A stretch of DNA of 19,915 bases from Bacteroidota bacterium. Lineage in GTDB: Bacteria > Bacteroidota > Ignavibacteria > Ignavibacteriales > Melioribacteraceae. A model generated the notes under the pieces. It worked only from the letters and a program-made list of their open reading frames with translations, was not told the DNA's origin and made no database searches. The position numbers and the translations under genes were made by a program. This document shows positions 7,704 through 15,117 of this stretch, piece after piece; position 1 is the first letter of the stretch, and every line of letters starts with the position of its first letter. The DNA is taken from NCBI GenBank assembly GCA_023453125.1, contig JAEXUB010000009.1, positions 1 through 19,915 of the forward strand. The letters are read 5' to 3'.

Positions 7704-8879
7704 TCACACATATTGTCCTGTGCAATAACCGCTGCTCCATGCCCATTGAAAATTGTATCCTCCAAGCCAGCCTGTTACATCTATGACTTCTCCAATAAAA
7801 TAGAGCCCTTTAACCTTATTGCATTCAAAAGTCTTTGAAGAGAGTTCGTTTGTATCTATTCCTCCTCTAGTAACTTCTGCTTTCTCATACCCTTCCCGTG
7901 CAGATGGAATAAATTCATAGTTGTGTATTCTCTTACTTATTTCATTAATCTCTTTTTTGCTGAGGGATAAAGGAGTCTTTTCTGCCGACTGAGCCGGAAG
8001 CAGGAATGAGGAAAGTTTTTTGGGGATGTGTCTGCCGAGCAGGTTTTTAATTTCTGCTTTAGGACTCTCCAATCTCCAGTTCTCTAATATATTACCTATA
8101 TTATCTGAGGGGAGAAAATCCACAATTATTTTTTCTCCCACGTCCCAGTAATTTGATATTTGAAGAATTGCCGGGCCGCTCAATCCTTTATGTGTAAAAA
8201 GAATATTCTCTTTAAAGCTTTTATCGCGGCATTTTACTATTGCCTCTGCCGATACCCCCGCTAGTCCTTTTATCTTTTCTTTATCCCTTTCATTTAATAC
8301 CAAACCGGTAAGGGAGGGATAGCATTCAATAATTTTTAGGCCGAACTGCCGGGCAACATCGTATCCGAAAGCTGATGCTCCCATTTGGGGAATTGAAAGA
8401 CCTCCCGTAGCTATTACGACTGATTCGGCCAGATAATTATTTCCGTCGGCCGCAATATGAAATCTCTCCTGCCTGCTGATGTTTTTTATTGATGTATTAA
8501 ACAATATCCTTACTCCCGCCTCTTTGCATTCTTTCAGGAGCATATTTAATATTTCGGAAGAGCGGTGCACACAGAAAAGCTGCCCGAGAGTCTTTTCGTA
8601 ATATTCAATACCATGTTTTTTTACCAGCTCAATAAAATCATTCTGTGTAAAGCGGCTCAGAGCCGATCTGCAAAAATGACTGTTTGCAGAAACGAAATTT
8701 TCGGGTGTAACAGAAAGATTGGTAAAATTACATCTGCCTCCCCCCGAAATTAATATTTTCTTCCCTGCCTTTTCGGCATGTTCAATTATTAATACTGAAC
8801 GGCCTCTTTTAGCCGCCTCAATGGCGCACATTAGTCCCGAAGCGCCCGCGCCTGCAATAATTACGTCATAATTGTCCAT
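7704..8879 (-). CDS. HI0933/YhiN-family FAD-dependent oxidoreductase
   Basis: This is a flavoprotein of the HI0933-like family (YhiN/BaiN group) of 391 residues, a normal length. It has an N-terminal dinucleotide-binding motif, GAGASG at residues 10-15, followed by the family signature GGGRCNFTN at 46-54. An ATGG motif lies in the middle, and FTHKGLSGPAILQIS occurs in the inserted domain. The C-terminal FAD contact is GEVIDVTGWLGGYNFQWAWSSG-like, near 365-386. Members are cytosolic reductases of mostly unassigned substrate; one relative reduces bile-acid intermediates. I use the ATG at 8879, with GGA four bases upstream. The in-frame TTG at 8888 would add three residues without a clear ribosome site. 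It is transcribed alone, between a terminator downstream and the M28 terminator upstream. The family is certain and the substrate is unknown. Confidence 0.93.
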   Translation of the reverse strand: MDNYDVIIAGAGASGLMCAIEAAKRGRSVLIIEHAEKAGKKILISGGGRCNFTNLSVTPENFVSANSHFCRSALSRFTQNDFIELVKKHGIEYYEKTLGQLFCVHRSSEILNMLLKECKEAGVRILFNTSIKNISRQERFHIAADGNNYLAESVVIATGGLSIPQMGASAFGYDVARQFGLKIIECYPSLTGLVLNERDKEKIKGLAGVSAEAIVKCRDKSFKENILFTHKGLSGPAILQISNYWDVGEKIIVDFLPSDNIGNILENWRLESPKAEIKNLLGRHIPKKLSSFLLPAQSAEKTPLSLSKKEINEISKRIHNYEFIPSAREGYEKAEVTRGGIDTNELSSKTFECNKVKGLYFIGEVIDVTGWLGGYNFQWAWSSGYCTGQYV

Positions 8880-8953
8880 AAAATCCAAATCAATTTCTGT
8901 AATAATACATTTTTTCGGGATAATCGGCAGGTAAATGATAAGCAGATAAAATA

Positions 8954-8984
8954 AGAGAGCCGGGAATGACCTGCCCGGCTCTCT
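8954..8984 (-). terminator. Intrinsic terminator of the M28 peptidase gene
   Basis: AGAGAGCCGGG (8954-8964) and CCCGGCTCTCT (8974-8984) form a perfect 11-bp stem with a nine-base loop. On the minus strand it is followed by TTATTTTAT. It lies just after the stop of the minus-strand peptidase gene. Confidence 0.85.
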
Positions 8985-9015
8985 GCGTTAACTGGACTAT
9001 GGGGTGGATGGAATT

Positions 9016-10542
9016 TTATTCCATTGCCGCAAGGTATGCAAGGGAAGCCATTATTATGGCATTATCCCTTACGTCGTCTGCCGGAATTCTTTCAATCCTG
9101 TCCATATTGGTATGATAAGTTCTGAAATAATCGAGCGGATCCTGGATGAACTGAAATCCGGGAATACCTTTCTCGTTAAAAGGCACGTGGTCAGTATTCG
9201 AAGTTTTTGTAATTGCAGTTACCAGATTCATATTAATCATCTCGAACCATTTTTTCATAGTAGGCACAAGTTCTTCCCTTTCTTCCATATAGATGCCGCG
9301 GAACTTGCCTGCTCCATTGTCTGTATTGAAATACATATAACATTTTTCTTTCGGGTCCGGAGAAGCAAAATGTTTATTTACGTAGGCTTTTGAACCCAGG
9401 TAGCCTTCTTCTTCTCCTCCCCACAATGCAATTCTAATAGTCCTTCTTGGCTGAACTCCGGTTTTCTTCAATAAGCGCATAGCTTCCATACAGACAGCTG
9501 CGCCAACCGCATTATCGGCGGCCCCGATGCTTGGGCCCTGTGTATCGATGTGCCCGCCTATCATTACAATTTCGTTTTTTAGGTCGGTACCCGGGATTTC
9601 CGCAATAACATTTTTACCGGTATTTAATTTTCCCTCTTGAATATCAAGAGTGATTTCAATGTTTACATCGATTCCGTTTTTAACTGTTCTGACTATAGAA
9701 GTATACTGCTCAAGCGAGAGAGTAATCTGCGGCAGAGTCTTTTCGTTCGGATCGGCAGCGGCATAGAAAAATTCATCCACATTTTTTACCGGTTTCGGAA
9801 GTAGGGCGCTCAATGAATTGATGCTTCCGTAGGGGCGGGCTCCATGTTCAACTATTGCAACGGCCCCTTCCTTAATGCAGAAATCAACCATCTTATTTAG
9901 AGCGTGGAAATAATCCATTGTTGCCTTAGTATTCTTTTCTTCTGCTTCTTTTGCCTTTCTCTTCTCCTCTTCGTTAGGCATTTGAGCCGATTCAAATTTT
10001 TTCATATCGGCATCGGCGTATCTGATTACCAAAGGATTATAGTTTATCCGGTAGTTTGGAAGAATTGAAGTGAATGCAACTGCACCATTCAATTTCCCTT
10101 TATATTTCTCAAAGTCTGCTTCATTTCTTATTTCAACATATACAGCTTTTCCTTTAACAGTGCCTTTAACGCCGGGACTGAAATGGCGGGGATATGCAAT
10201 TAAGTTTTGGAAATAGGGAGTGAGCTGATTTACAACATTCTTTTTTATTTCCCAGGATTTACCTTTCGGCTCCCACTCCTCAAAGTGGGAATTGCTTATT
10301 CCGATTTCTTCAAGCTTTTTTACTCCCCATTGTATTGATTTATCAAATCCGGGAGACCAGGTAATCCTCGGTCCGATTTCATCAGCCATCTGCGATACAT
10401 AATTTATTGTCTGTGGATTTACAGAGGCTTCAGACTTAATTTCACCAAGTTTTTTTAAGATATCTTCCTGAGCAGGTTTTTGCGCCAGGACAAACTGAAA
10501 AGTTAATAATGCGAAAAGTAAAAATGAAAATGCGCGTTTCAT
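9016..10542 (-). CDS. Secreted M28-family zinc aminopeptidase
   Basis: This is an exported zinc metallopeptidase of 508 residues that should release N-terminal residues from peptides. Residues 1-20 are a signal peptide ending VLA before Gln21. A protease-associated (PA)-type insert lies at about 125-300 and probably gates substrate access. The M28 catalytic domain follows with all ligands in place: His331 in GGHIDTQ, Asp343 in AADNA, Glu377 as general base with Glu378 in GGEEEG, Asp408 in FNTDNG, and His477 in YHTNMD. Residues about 185-207 are a highly charged stretch (EEEKRKAKEAEEK) that looks like a solvent-exposed helical insertion in the PA region. GGGG lies upstream of the ATG. It is separated from the small gene upstream by a terminator, so it has its own promoter, and it ends at its own terminator. 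The specificity is not predictable. Confidence 0.94.
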   Translation of the reverse strand: MKRAFSFLLFALLTFQFVLAQKPAQEDILKKLGEIKSEASVNPQTINYVSQMADEIGPRITWSPGFDKSIQWGVKKLEEIGISNSHFEEWEPKGKSWEIKKNVVNQLTPYFQNLIAYPRHFSPGVKGTVKGKAVYVEIRNEADFEKYKGKLNGAVAFTSILPNYRINYNPLVIRYADADMKKFESAQMPNEEEKRKAKEAEEKNTKATMDYFHALNKMVDFCIKEGAVAIVEHGARPYGSINSLSALLPKPVKNVDEFFYAAADPNEKTLPQITLSLEQYTSIVRTVKNGIDVNIEITLDIQEGKLNTGKNVIAEIPGTDLKNEIVMIGGHIDTQGPSIGAADNAVGAAVCMEAMRLLKKTGVQPRRTIRIALWGGEEEGYLGSKAYVNKHFASPDPKEKCYMYFNTDNGAGKFRGIYMEEREELVPTMKKWFEMINMNLVTAITKTSNTDHVPFNEKGIPGFQFIQDPLDYFRTYHTNMDRIERIPADDVRDNAIIMASLAYLAAME

Positions 10543-10696
10543 GAAATTCCCCTTTTTTCGTTTATGTTTGCTTTCTTTATTAAATAACCAAAATCAGCAA
10601 ATTAGACTCTTAACCCGGATGAATGTTCAGGTATAGAGGCCTTATTTACATAAACGGTTTAAGGGGGTGATAAACGGCATTATTGAAGAAACAGAA

Positions 10697-10713
10697 AGCC
10701 GGCATTGCCGGCT
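10697..10713 (-). terminator. Terminator hairpin of the small DNA-binding-like gene
   Basis: AGCCGGC-ATT-GCCGGCT is a perfect 7-bp GC-rich stem with a three-base loop. It lies seven bases past the stop of the 58-residue gene and is followed on the minus strand by TTTCTGTTTCTTC. It isolates that gene from the peptidase gene. Confidence 0.75.
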
Positions 10714-10719
10714 GTAAAG

Positions 10720-10896
10720 TTATTTAAGAGCGGCTTTTATTTTGGGCAATACGTCTGCTGAATAATAGGTACAGGCTCCTTTTTTAGCGGCTGGAGCAAT
10801 TTTAAGATCGGTTATTGCCTTCTTAACAGCAGCCGGAGAAGCAGATAAATTCTTTGCAATAGTGCCGGCGGTTAATAGTTCCTTTTTATCTCCCAT
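10720..10896 (-). CDS. 58-residue helix-turn-helix-like small protein
   Basis: This short gene reads MGDKKELLTAGTIAKNLSAS at its start and ends PKIKAALK. The body resembles a minimal winged-helix or helix-turn-helix unit: an AGTIAKNLSASPAAVKKAI region, where a Gly/Ala-rich turn links two helices, then a KKGACTYYSADVL segment that could form the wing. The protein is basic. Three things support it as real: AGGAG six to seven bases before the ATG, a promoter-like pair upstream, and a terminator right after the stop. It is divergent from the RCC1-like lipoprotein gene and could regulate that shared region. I do not recognise a named family with certainty. A nucleic-acid-binding role is inferred from the helix pattern and charge. 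Confidence 0.8.
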   Translation of the reverse strand: MGDKKELLTAGTIAKNLSASPAAVKKAITDLKIAPAAKKGACTYYSADVLPKIKAALK

Positions 10897-10922
10897 TTTT
10901 CACTCCTTTTGTTTTAAGCACA

Positions 10923-10951
10923 AATATAATAATCGTTCTGGAATTAGTGAA
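10923..10951 (-). promoter_or_regulatory. Promoter for the 58-residue gene
   Basis: On the minus strand, TTCACT (10946-10951) and TATATT (10923-10928) are 17 bases apart, matching four and five of six sigma-70 consensus positions. The -10 also reads TATATTTG, which fits the TAnnTTTG element of Bacteroidota housekeeping promoters. A transcript would start about 20 bases before the ATG. Confidence 0.55.
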
Positions 10952-11036
10952 AAGGCATATTGCAAAACAATTAAAGTAAATGTAGATTATAACGAAATTA
11001 TAAATGATTAAATTTAAAATAAAAACCGGCTGAAAA

Positions 11037-12137
11037 ATGAAAATGAAAAACAGTTCCTTTATGCTTTATGCTGCGGCGTTTCTTTTTGCTTTTATAATGG
11101 CGGCATGTACAAAATCCACCGAACCTGATAATACTCCTGATAACCCAAATAATAACAACAATACTGAAATTGCGAGTTCGGTGACAGATATTAAATCAAA
11201 CGGCAATTATGCTCTTATGATAACGGATGCCGGTACTGTATATTCAGCATTTCTAATGAATAGTGCCTATGGTTCCTCAATTGTTCATGAGAGAGTTCCT
11301 GGGTTGAAAGATATTAGAAAAATAGCCGCAGCCCCCGCAAATAATAATTCAGGGCACTATGAAGGGCTTGCACTGGACAAAAACGGGAATTTATTCACAA
11401 TTAATATGAATTTTACAACAGGTAAACCGGATTCTGCTCTTGCGTTTACACAGGCATCTTATTTCAACGGTTCAGTTATTACAGATATAGCCGCAGGGGG
11501 GGACGGATCAACAATTTTCTTTTTAGCTCTTACTCAAAGCGGCTTTATTTACGGATGGGGAAATAACGGCAGTTCACTTTATGGAATCTATGCAGGCAAT
11601 GCACCTCAGATTATAAGCGGCGTTAGCAATGTAGCTGCAATTTCTGCAGGAGTAAGTCAGGCACTTGCCCTAACAACCTCCGGAAATGTTTACAACTGGG
11701 GCACTGTTAGCAGGCAAAACGACGAGAAGTATACAAGTCCTACACTAGTTATAGGAGCTTCGCCTGCATCTGCAATTGACGCCGGAGATAATTATAATAT
11801 TGCCAGAAGAAGCGACGGCTCTGTTTACGCCTGGGGGCATCTGCTCGATGATATGGTTCCGGGAATTACTACGCCTTCTATTATTTCAGCCGGTGCAGAA
11901 ACATATTTCAATCCGATGTTTGTGAAAAGCGATGGTACACTGTGGAATACTTATTTCAGTATGGTTGACGGTTCTCCTCAGGCCGCTGAAAGGGTGGCAG
12001 AACTTTCTGCCTATACATTTAAGCTGATAGATATTTCGAGACTGGCATATTATATTGACAGCACAGGGAAACTTCTTATTCAAAGTTCCAGCGGTACGTC
12101 CCCCTATATTTTAAATACTCCGCATAAAAAGAATTAA
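11037..12137 (+). CDS. RCC1-like seven-repeat beta-propeller lipoprotein
   Basis: This is a surface or periplasmic lipoprotein of 366 residues. The signal peptide ends in a lipobox with Cys24 (MAAC), followed by an Asn/Pro-rich flexible linker at about 28-45. The rest contains seven degenerate repeats centred on an x-DG/SG-x-[VLI]-[YFL]-x-[WAI] strand pair. They are near residues 58-71, 108-123, 160-175, 209-222, 254-267, 293-305 and 336-350. The best-conserved copies read SGFIYGWG, SGNVYNWG and DGSVYAWG. Seven copies match the blade number of RCC1-type propellers, which commonly bind proteins or glycans. No catalytic motif is visible. The M29-like gene starts 36 bases after its stop, so they may share a transcript. 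The start could also be the second Met, six bases downstream. The role is unknown. Confidence 0.85.
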   Translation: MKMKNSSFMLYAAAFLFAFIMAACTKSTEPDNTPDNPNNNNNTEIASSVTDIKSNGNYALMITDAGTVYSAFLMNSAYGSSIVHERVPGLKDIRKIAAAPANNNSGHYEGLALDKNGNLFTINMNFTTGKPDSALAFTQASYFNGSVITDIAAGGDGSTIFFLALTQSGFIYGWGNNGSSLYGIYAGNAPQIISGVSNVAAISAGVSQALALTTSGNVYNWGTVSRQNDEKYTSPTLVIGASPASAIDAGDNYNIARRSDGSVYAWGHLLDDMVPGITTPSIISAGAETYFNPMFVKSDGTLWNTYFSMVDGSPQAAERVAELSAYTFKLIDISRLAYYIDSTGKLLIQSSSGTSPYILNTPHKKN

Positions 12138-12173
12138 CTATTTTTTACAAAATATTTTAATGAAGAATAAAGT

Positions 12174-13139
12174 ATGAATGATTTGCTCTACCTGAAAGGG
12201 GGAAGAACCCTAGTAGATACCTGCACTAATGTAAAACAGGGGGAAAAAGTATTAATTATCAGTGAAAGAACTATGATGCCGATTGCCGAGGCAATAGCAC
12301 GGGCCTCAAATGATAACGGCGCTGAAACTGTTATTTCTATTATGAATCCAAGAAGCAGGGCGGGGGAGGAGCCTCCTGACGTTATTGCCGGTGCAATGAT
12401 GACAGCTGATGTTGTTTTTATTCCGGTAAGCTATTCCATAACCCATACATTTGCCGTTAAGAATGCGGTTGCCAATGGAGCCAGGGTTATTGTTATGACC
12501 CGTTTTACCGAGGAAATGATGGTCTCTGGAGGAATTGAAGCTGATTTTAAGTCTATCAAGCCTGTCTGCCTTAAAGCGGCAGATTATTTTTCCAAAGGTA
12601 ATAAACTCAGGCTCACATCAACAGGAGGCACCGATCTGGAAGTAGATATTTCCGGAAGAAAAGGAAATGCTCTTTATTGCATAGTTGAGCCGGGAGAGTT
12701 TTCTACTGTTCCGACTATTGAAGCAAATGTTTCTCCACTGGAAGGCACTGCCAACGGAAGAATTGTTGCAGATGCAAGTATTCCCTATTTAGGAATTGGT
12801 GTACTCGATGAGCCTGTTATACTTAATGTGGTGAATGGATTCATTACTAATATTCATGGGGGAAGACAGGCAGATATTCTGATTAAGGATTTGGAAAGCT
12901 ACAAAGACCGGAATGTTTATAACATTGCCGAAATCGGAATCGGACTGAATCCCTGTTGCAGAATGTGCGGTATTATGCTTGAAGACGAAGGAGTAATATC
13001 GACCAGCCATATAGGAATAGGTACAAGCATAACACTTGGAGGTACGGTTAAGGCGCCTGTTCATTACGATTTAATAATGCATAATCCGGTTATTGAGATT
13101 GATGGCAGGATAATTTTAAATAAGGAAAAATTATTATAA
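12174..13139 (+). CDS. M29/aminopeptidase T-like metalloenzyme
   Basis: This 321-residue cytosolic protein belongs to the group that includes M29 aminopeptidases (COG2309) and the NicX dihydroxypyridine dioxygenases. The metal-ligand pattern is M29-like: Glu175 in EPGEF, Glu253 in AEIGIGLNP, His279 in TSHIGIG, and His297 with Asp299 in PVHYDLIM. The GFITNIHGG segment at 222-230 is the shared hinge motif. It is shorter than classical M29 peptidases (about 400 residues), which suggests a trimmed family branch with another substrate. Three cysteines cluster as CCRMC at 261-265, beside the predicted metal site, where relatives I recall carry non-cysteine residues. The YciI gene begins 14 bases after its stop, so the two form an operon. 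The fold is confident; peptidase, ring-cleaving or another activity is open. Confidence 0.85.
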   Translation: MNDLLYLKGGRTLVDTCTNVKQGEKVLIISERTMMPIAEAIARASNDNGAETVISIMNPRSRAGEEPPDVIAGAMMTADVVFIPVSYSITHTFAVKNAVANGARVIVMTRFTEEMMVSGGIEADFKSIKPVCLKAADYFSKGNKLRLTSTGGTDLEVDISGRKGNALYCIVEPGEFSTVPTIEANVSPLEGTANGRIVADASIPYLGIGVLDEPVILNVVNGFITNIHGGRQADILIKDLESYKDRNVYNIAEIGIGLNPCCRMCGIMLEDEGVISTSHIGIGTSITLGGTVKAPVHYDLIMHNPVIEIDGRIILNKEKLL

Positions 13140-13152
13140 TCCGGGAGGTAAA

Positions 13153-13434
13153 ATGCATTATATACTTTTTTATAAGACAGTAAGTGACTATCTGGAAAGA
13201 AGAAAGCAATTCCGTGACGAACATCTCGCGCTTGCACAGGAGGCCCATAAAAGGGGAGAAATGATTATAGCAGGAGCTCTTGCAGAACCGGCAGACGGCG
13301 CAATACTCGTATTCAAGGGGGATACTCCTGAAACAGCAGAAAATTTTGCAAAGAAGGATCCTTACGTTTTGAATGGATTGATTACAGAATGGACTGTAAG
13401 ACCCTGGACGGTAGTAATCGGAGGAATTGAGTGA
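13153..13434 (+). CDS. YciI-family (ferredoxin-like fold) small protein
   Basis: This is a 93-residue protein of the YciI/YCII superfamily, close to full length for the family. It has the N-terminal MHYILFYKTVSDY strand, His24 in FRDEHLALA and Asp48 in AEPADGAILVF, the His/Asp pair thought to form the active site. The DPYVLNGLITEWTVRPW strand follows at 69-85. Members are usually dimeric enzymes or subunits with dechlorinase-like or dehydratase-like roles, mostly uncharacterised. GGGAGG five bases before the ATG is the strongest ribosome site in the window, pointing to high or independent translation. It is coupled to the M29-like gene, suggesting that both act on a common small molecule; that link is inference. 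Confidence 0.9.
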   Translation: MHYILFYKTVSDYLERRKQFRDEHLALAQEAHKRGEMIIAGALAEPADGAILVFKGDTPETAENFAKKDPYVLNGLITEWTVRPWTVVIGGIE

Positions 13435-13492
13435 GCTTTTGGAGTTTAAATTTTTTGTGACGTGGGATACTCAGCATTACTGATTTTTATTC

Positions 13493-13500
13493 TATATTTG
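13493..13500 (+). promoter_or_regulatory. TAnnTTTG-type -7 element before the MmpS-like gene
   Basis: TATATTTG lies 34 bases before the ATG at 13534, in the 99-base gap after the YciI gene. It matches the Bacteroidota -7 consensus and is identical to the element at 10921-10928 on the other strand. No matching upstream box is clear. Confidence 0.3.
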
Positions 13501-13533
13501 ATAAAACATTCATCAATAATATGGGGAAGTAAA

Positions 13534-13932
13534 ATGAGAAAAATGAAATATTTGTTGTTAGTCTTATTTATAGCTTTTGCAGCCGGATGCAGCGACTCTG
13601 ATACAGTAGTTGATGATCCGGGAGGAGATTTTGATCTTACTATAACTGCCGCCGCTCTGCCCTCAAGCCAGATTCCTTTTAGTGTTGTATACACTGCAAC
13701 GGCAACCGGTGACGGAAAGATTTCAAAAATAGACTATTACGATGAAAACGGTGCTACGAAGAGTGTTACAAATCCAACTTTGCCCTGGAGCAAGACAGTA
13801 ACTATGACCGGCGGACAGAGTGTCTATATGTATGCTAAAGGTAATTCATCTTCAGGGAAAGTGGAAATTGTGTGTACAGCCACTGCCGGAGGCACTGTAG
13901 TTACCTATACAAGGAATGTTGAACGGCACTAA
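13534..13932 (+). CDS. MmpS-like domain lipoprotein
   Basis: This is a lipoprotein of 132 residues. The signal peptide ends FAAGC with lipidated Cys19; an acidic linker follows (residues 20-35), then one beta-sandwich-like domain at about 49-127. The domain resembles the C-terminal domain of mycobacterial MmpS proteins: SVVYTATATGDGKISKIDYYD, then the marker LPWSKTVT at 83-90, YMYAKGNSSSGKVEIVC with Cys114, and a final strand VVTYTRNV. In mycobacteria MmpS proteins assist MmpL lipid exporters; here no exporter is adjacent, so the partner is unknown. I place the start at 13534, preceded by GGGGAAG, because the signal peptide begins there. The upstream in-frame extension to 13462 adds a non-signal stretch. 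It ends at the terminator at 13940. Confidence 0.82.
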   Translation: MRKMKYLLLVLFIAFAAGCSDSDTVVDDPGGDFDLTITAAALPSSQIPFSVVYTATATGDGKISKIDYYDENGATKSVTNPTLPWSKTVTMTGGQSVYMYAKGNSSSGKVEIVCTATAGGTVVTYTRNVERH

Positions 13933-13939
13933 AATTTGA

Positions 13940-13969
13940 AAGCCCGGGTTATGCCCGGGTTTTTCTTTT
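13940..13969. terminator. Terminator between convergent genes
   Basis: AAGCCCGGG, a short loop and CCCGGGTTT form a stem of nine pairs including one G-U, followed on the plus strand by TTTTTCTTTT. It ends the MmpS-like gene and overlaps the last codons of the minus-strand EamA gene. Confidence 0.85.
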
Positions 13970-14860
13970 CAACTGAACTATTAAAACCCCCGCACTGACC
14001 AGTACCAAACCGATAATTTCTTTAACTGAAAGATCTTCTCCCAGGAATATGAGAGCAAGAATTGCTATTTGGGGGAGCATCAGGCTGTTGAGAATACTAG
14101 ACTCGACTGCTGTAAGTATTTTTAAAGATTTATTCCAAAGGGTGAATGCAAGAGCCGTATTTATAAGAGCCAACCAGATAATTATTCCCCAGTCGGTAAG
14201 GGAAACCTGTCCGGCACCCTGAAATAGAAGACCTGCCGCAAGAAGCAGAAGCGCGCCGATTCCCATACTTACAAAGGTTACCAGAATAGGGGATAATCCG
14301 CTTTTATGATTAATATGCCGGCCGAAAAGAGCCGACGCTGTATTTGAAGCCACACATAGAAGCGCTATGGCAATTCCCCAGTATTGTGTCTCGGGCAGTG
14401 CATTTGGAAGAAAGTAAACTGAAATACCGGCAACTGCAATTATTACGCCGGCCCATTGTATTGGAGATGGAGTCTCTTTTAAAAGGACTATGCCGGCTAT
14501 AGCCACGAATATTGAGGTCAGATTTAAAAGCATGCTTACCATTGCAGCGGGAAGATAGGCCAGGCTTAGGAATTGTGTTCCCTGCGTAAACGTATAAAAA
14601 ACTATGCCAAGCAGTGTAAGGTTAATCCATTGTTTCTTTGTCAGTTTCAGGAAGTTATTTCTCTCCTCCTTTTTAGTCAAAATGAAAGGGGCAAGCGAGA
14701 GAAAGGCTAGTGTATACCGGAGCCCGGCGAATGTTAAAGGGGGAAGATGGCTTTGTAATCCTATTTTAATCAGTACCCAGCTTGTAGACCACAAAAAAGT
14801 AACAAATACAGCCTGCAATATGGCAGATAATCGGGGAGAAAGTTTAGTACCGGTACTCAT
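13949..14860 (-). CDS. EamA/DMT-family inner-membrane transporter
   Basis: This is a 303-residue inner-membrane protein with about ten hydrophobic helices, the standard size and layout of EamA-type drug/metabolite transporters. Two EamA repeats are seen, at about residues 12-150 and 160-295. Typical motifs are FLWSTSWVLIKIG at 22-34, RYTLAFLSLAPF in helix 2, and near the end of each repeat a helix ending in GE or KE (LLKETPSP, LGEDLSVKE). It probably exports or exchanges a small metabolite such as an amino acid; the substrate cannot be read from sequence. The ATG lacks a clear ribosome site. A promoter-like pair lies 54 bases upstream, with a palindrome over the -35. It is monocistronic, diverging from the HAD gene. 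Confidence 0.93.
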   Translation of the reverse strand: MSTGTKLSPRLSAILQAVFVTFLWSTSWVLIKIGLQSHLPPLTFAGLRYTLAFLSLAPFILTKKEERNNFLKLTKKQWINLTLLGIVFYTFTQGTQFLSLAYLPAAMVSMLLNLTSIFVAIAGIVLLKETPSPIQWAGVIIAVAGISVYFLPNALPETQYWGIAIALLCVASNTASALFGRHINHKSGLSPILVTFVSMGIGALLLLAAGLLFQGAGQVSLTDWGIIIWLALINTALAFTLWNKSLKILTAVESSILNSLMLPQIAILALIFLGEDLSVKEIIGLVLVSAGVLIVQLKRKTRA

Positions 14861-14913
14861 CTGATATCGGGTTTTAAATTAATTTCTGAATTTAATGTCG
14901 CGTAACTTAATCT

Positions 14914-14943
14914 TTTATATTCACTTCCACAAATTATTGTGAA
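14914..14943 (-). promoter_or_regulatory. EamA gene promoter with overlapping palindrome
   Basis: On the minus strand TTCACA (14938-14943) and TATAAA (14914-14919) are 18 bases apart, each matching five of six consensus positions. CACAA-N4-TTGTG (14928-14941) is an inverted repeat covering the spacer and -35, placed where a repressor would block polymerase. The promoter is a good match; the operator is inference. Confidence 0.55.
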
Positions 14944-15082
14944 AATATACTTAATTCGGATTCAATGGCTAAATTTTGACAGTCCCCATTTTAAGCCTTC
15001 TCCCGATTATTAATTCCCCGGGAGAGGGGGAAAAAGCTATTGTAATTATCCGTAATTAGTTATTTTAGCGGTAGATATTTAT

Positions 15083-15088
15083 TATAAT
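15083..15088 (+). promoter_or_regulatory. Consensus -10 box for the HAD-transporter operon
   Basis: A perfect TATAAT lies 47 bases before the HAD start, in very AT-rich DNA. No good -35 is found at 16-18 bases. Transcription would begin near 15095, which is the first base of the hairpin below. Confidence 0.45.
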
Positions 15089-15093
15089 AGCGT

Positions 15094-15117
15094 ATCCGTT
15101 TAATACGGATTTTTTTT
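15094..15117 (+). terminator. Terminator-like hairpin in the HAD leader
   Basis: ATCCGT (15094-15099), loop TTAAT and ACGGAT (15105-15110) are followed by an uninterrupted run of eight T. It has intrinsic-terminator form, yet no gene precedes it on this strand for over 1.1 kb, and the previous one (13534-13932) has its own terminator. It could end a small RNA, stop antisense transcription from the EamA region, or sit at the 5' end of the HAD transcript. Confidence 0.65.

Noticed and set aside
8880..8888. TTG start for the YhiN-like flavoprotein
   Set aside because: The ATG nine bases downstream has a better-placed GGA and fits the MxxYDVIIAGAG start of the family.
13462..13533. Upstream extension of the MmpS-like lipoprotein gene
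   Set aside because: The added residues precede a perfect signal peptide and lipobox starting at 13534, which has its own ribosome site.
14976..14981. Perfect TTGACA as a small-RNA promoter
   Set aside because: No -10 box is found at 16-19 bases downstream on the plus strand.
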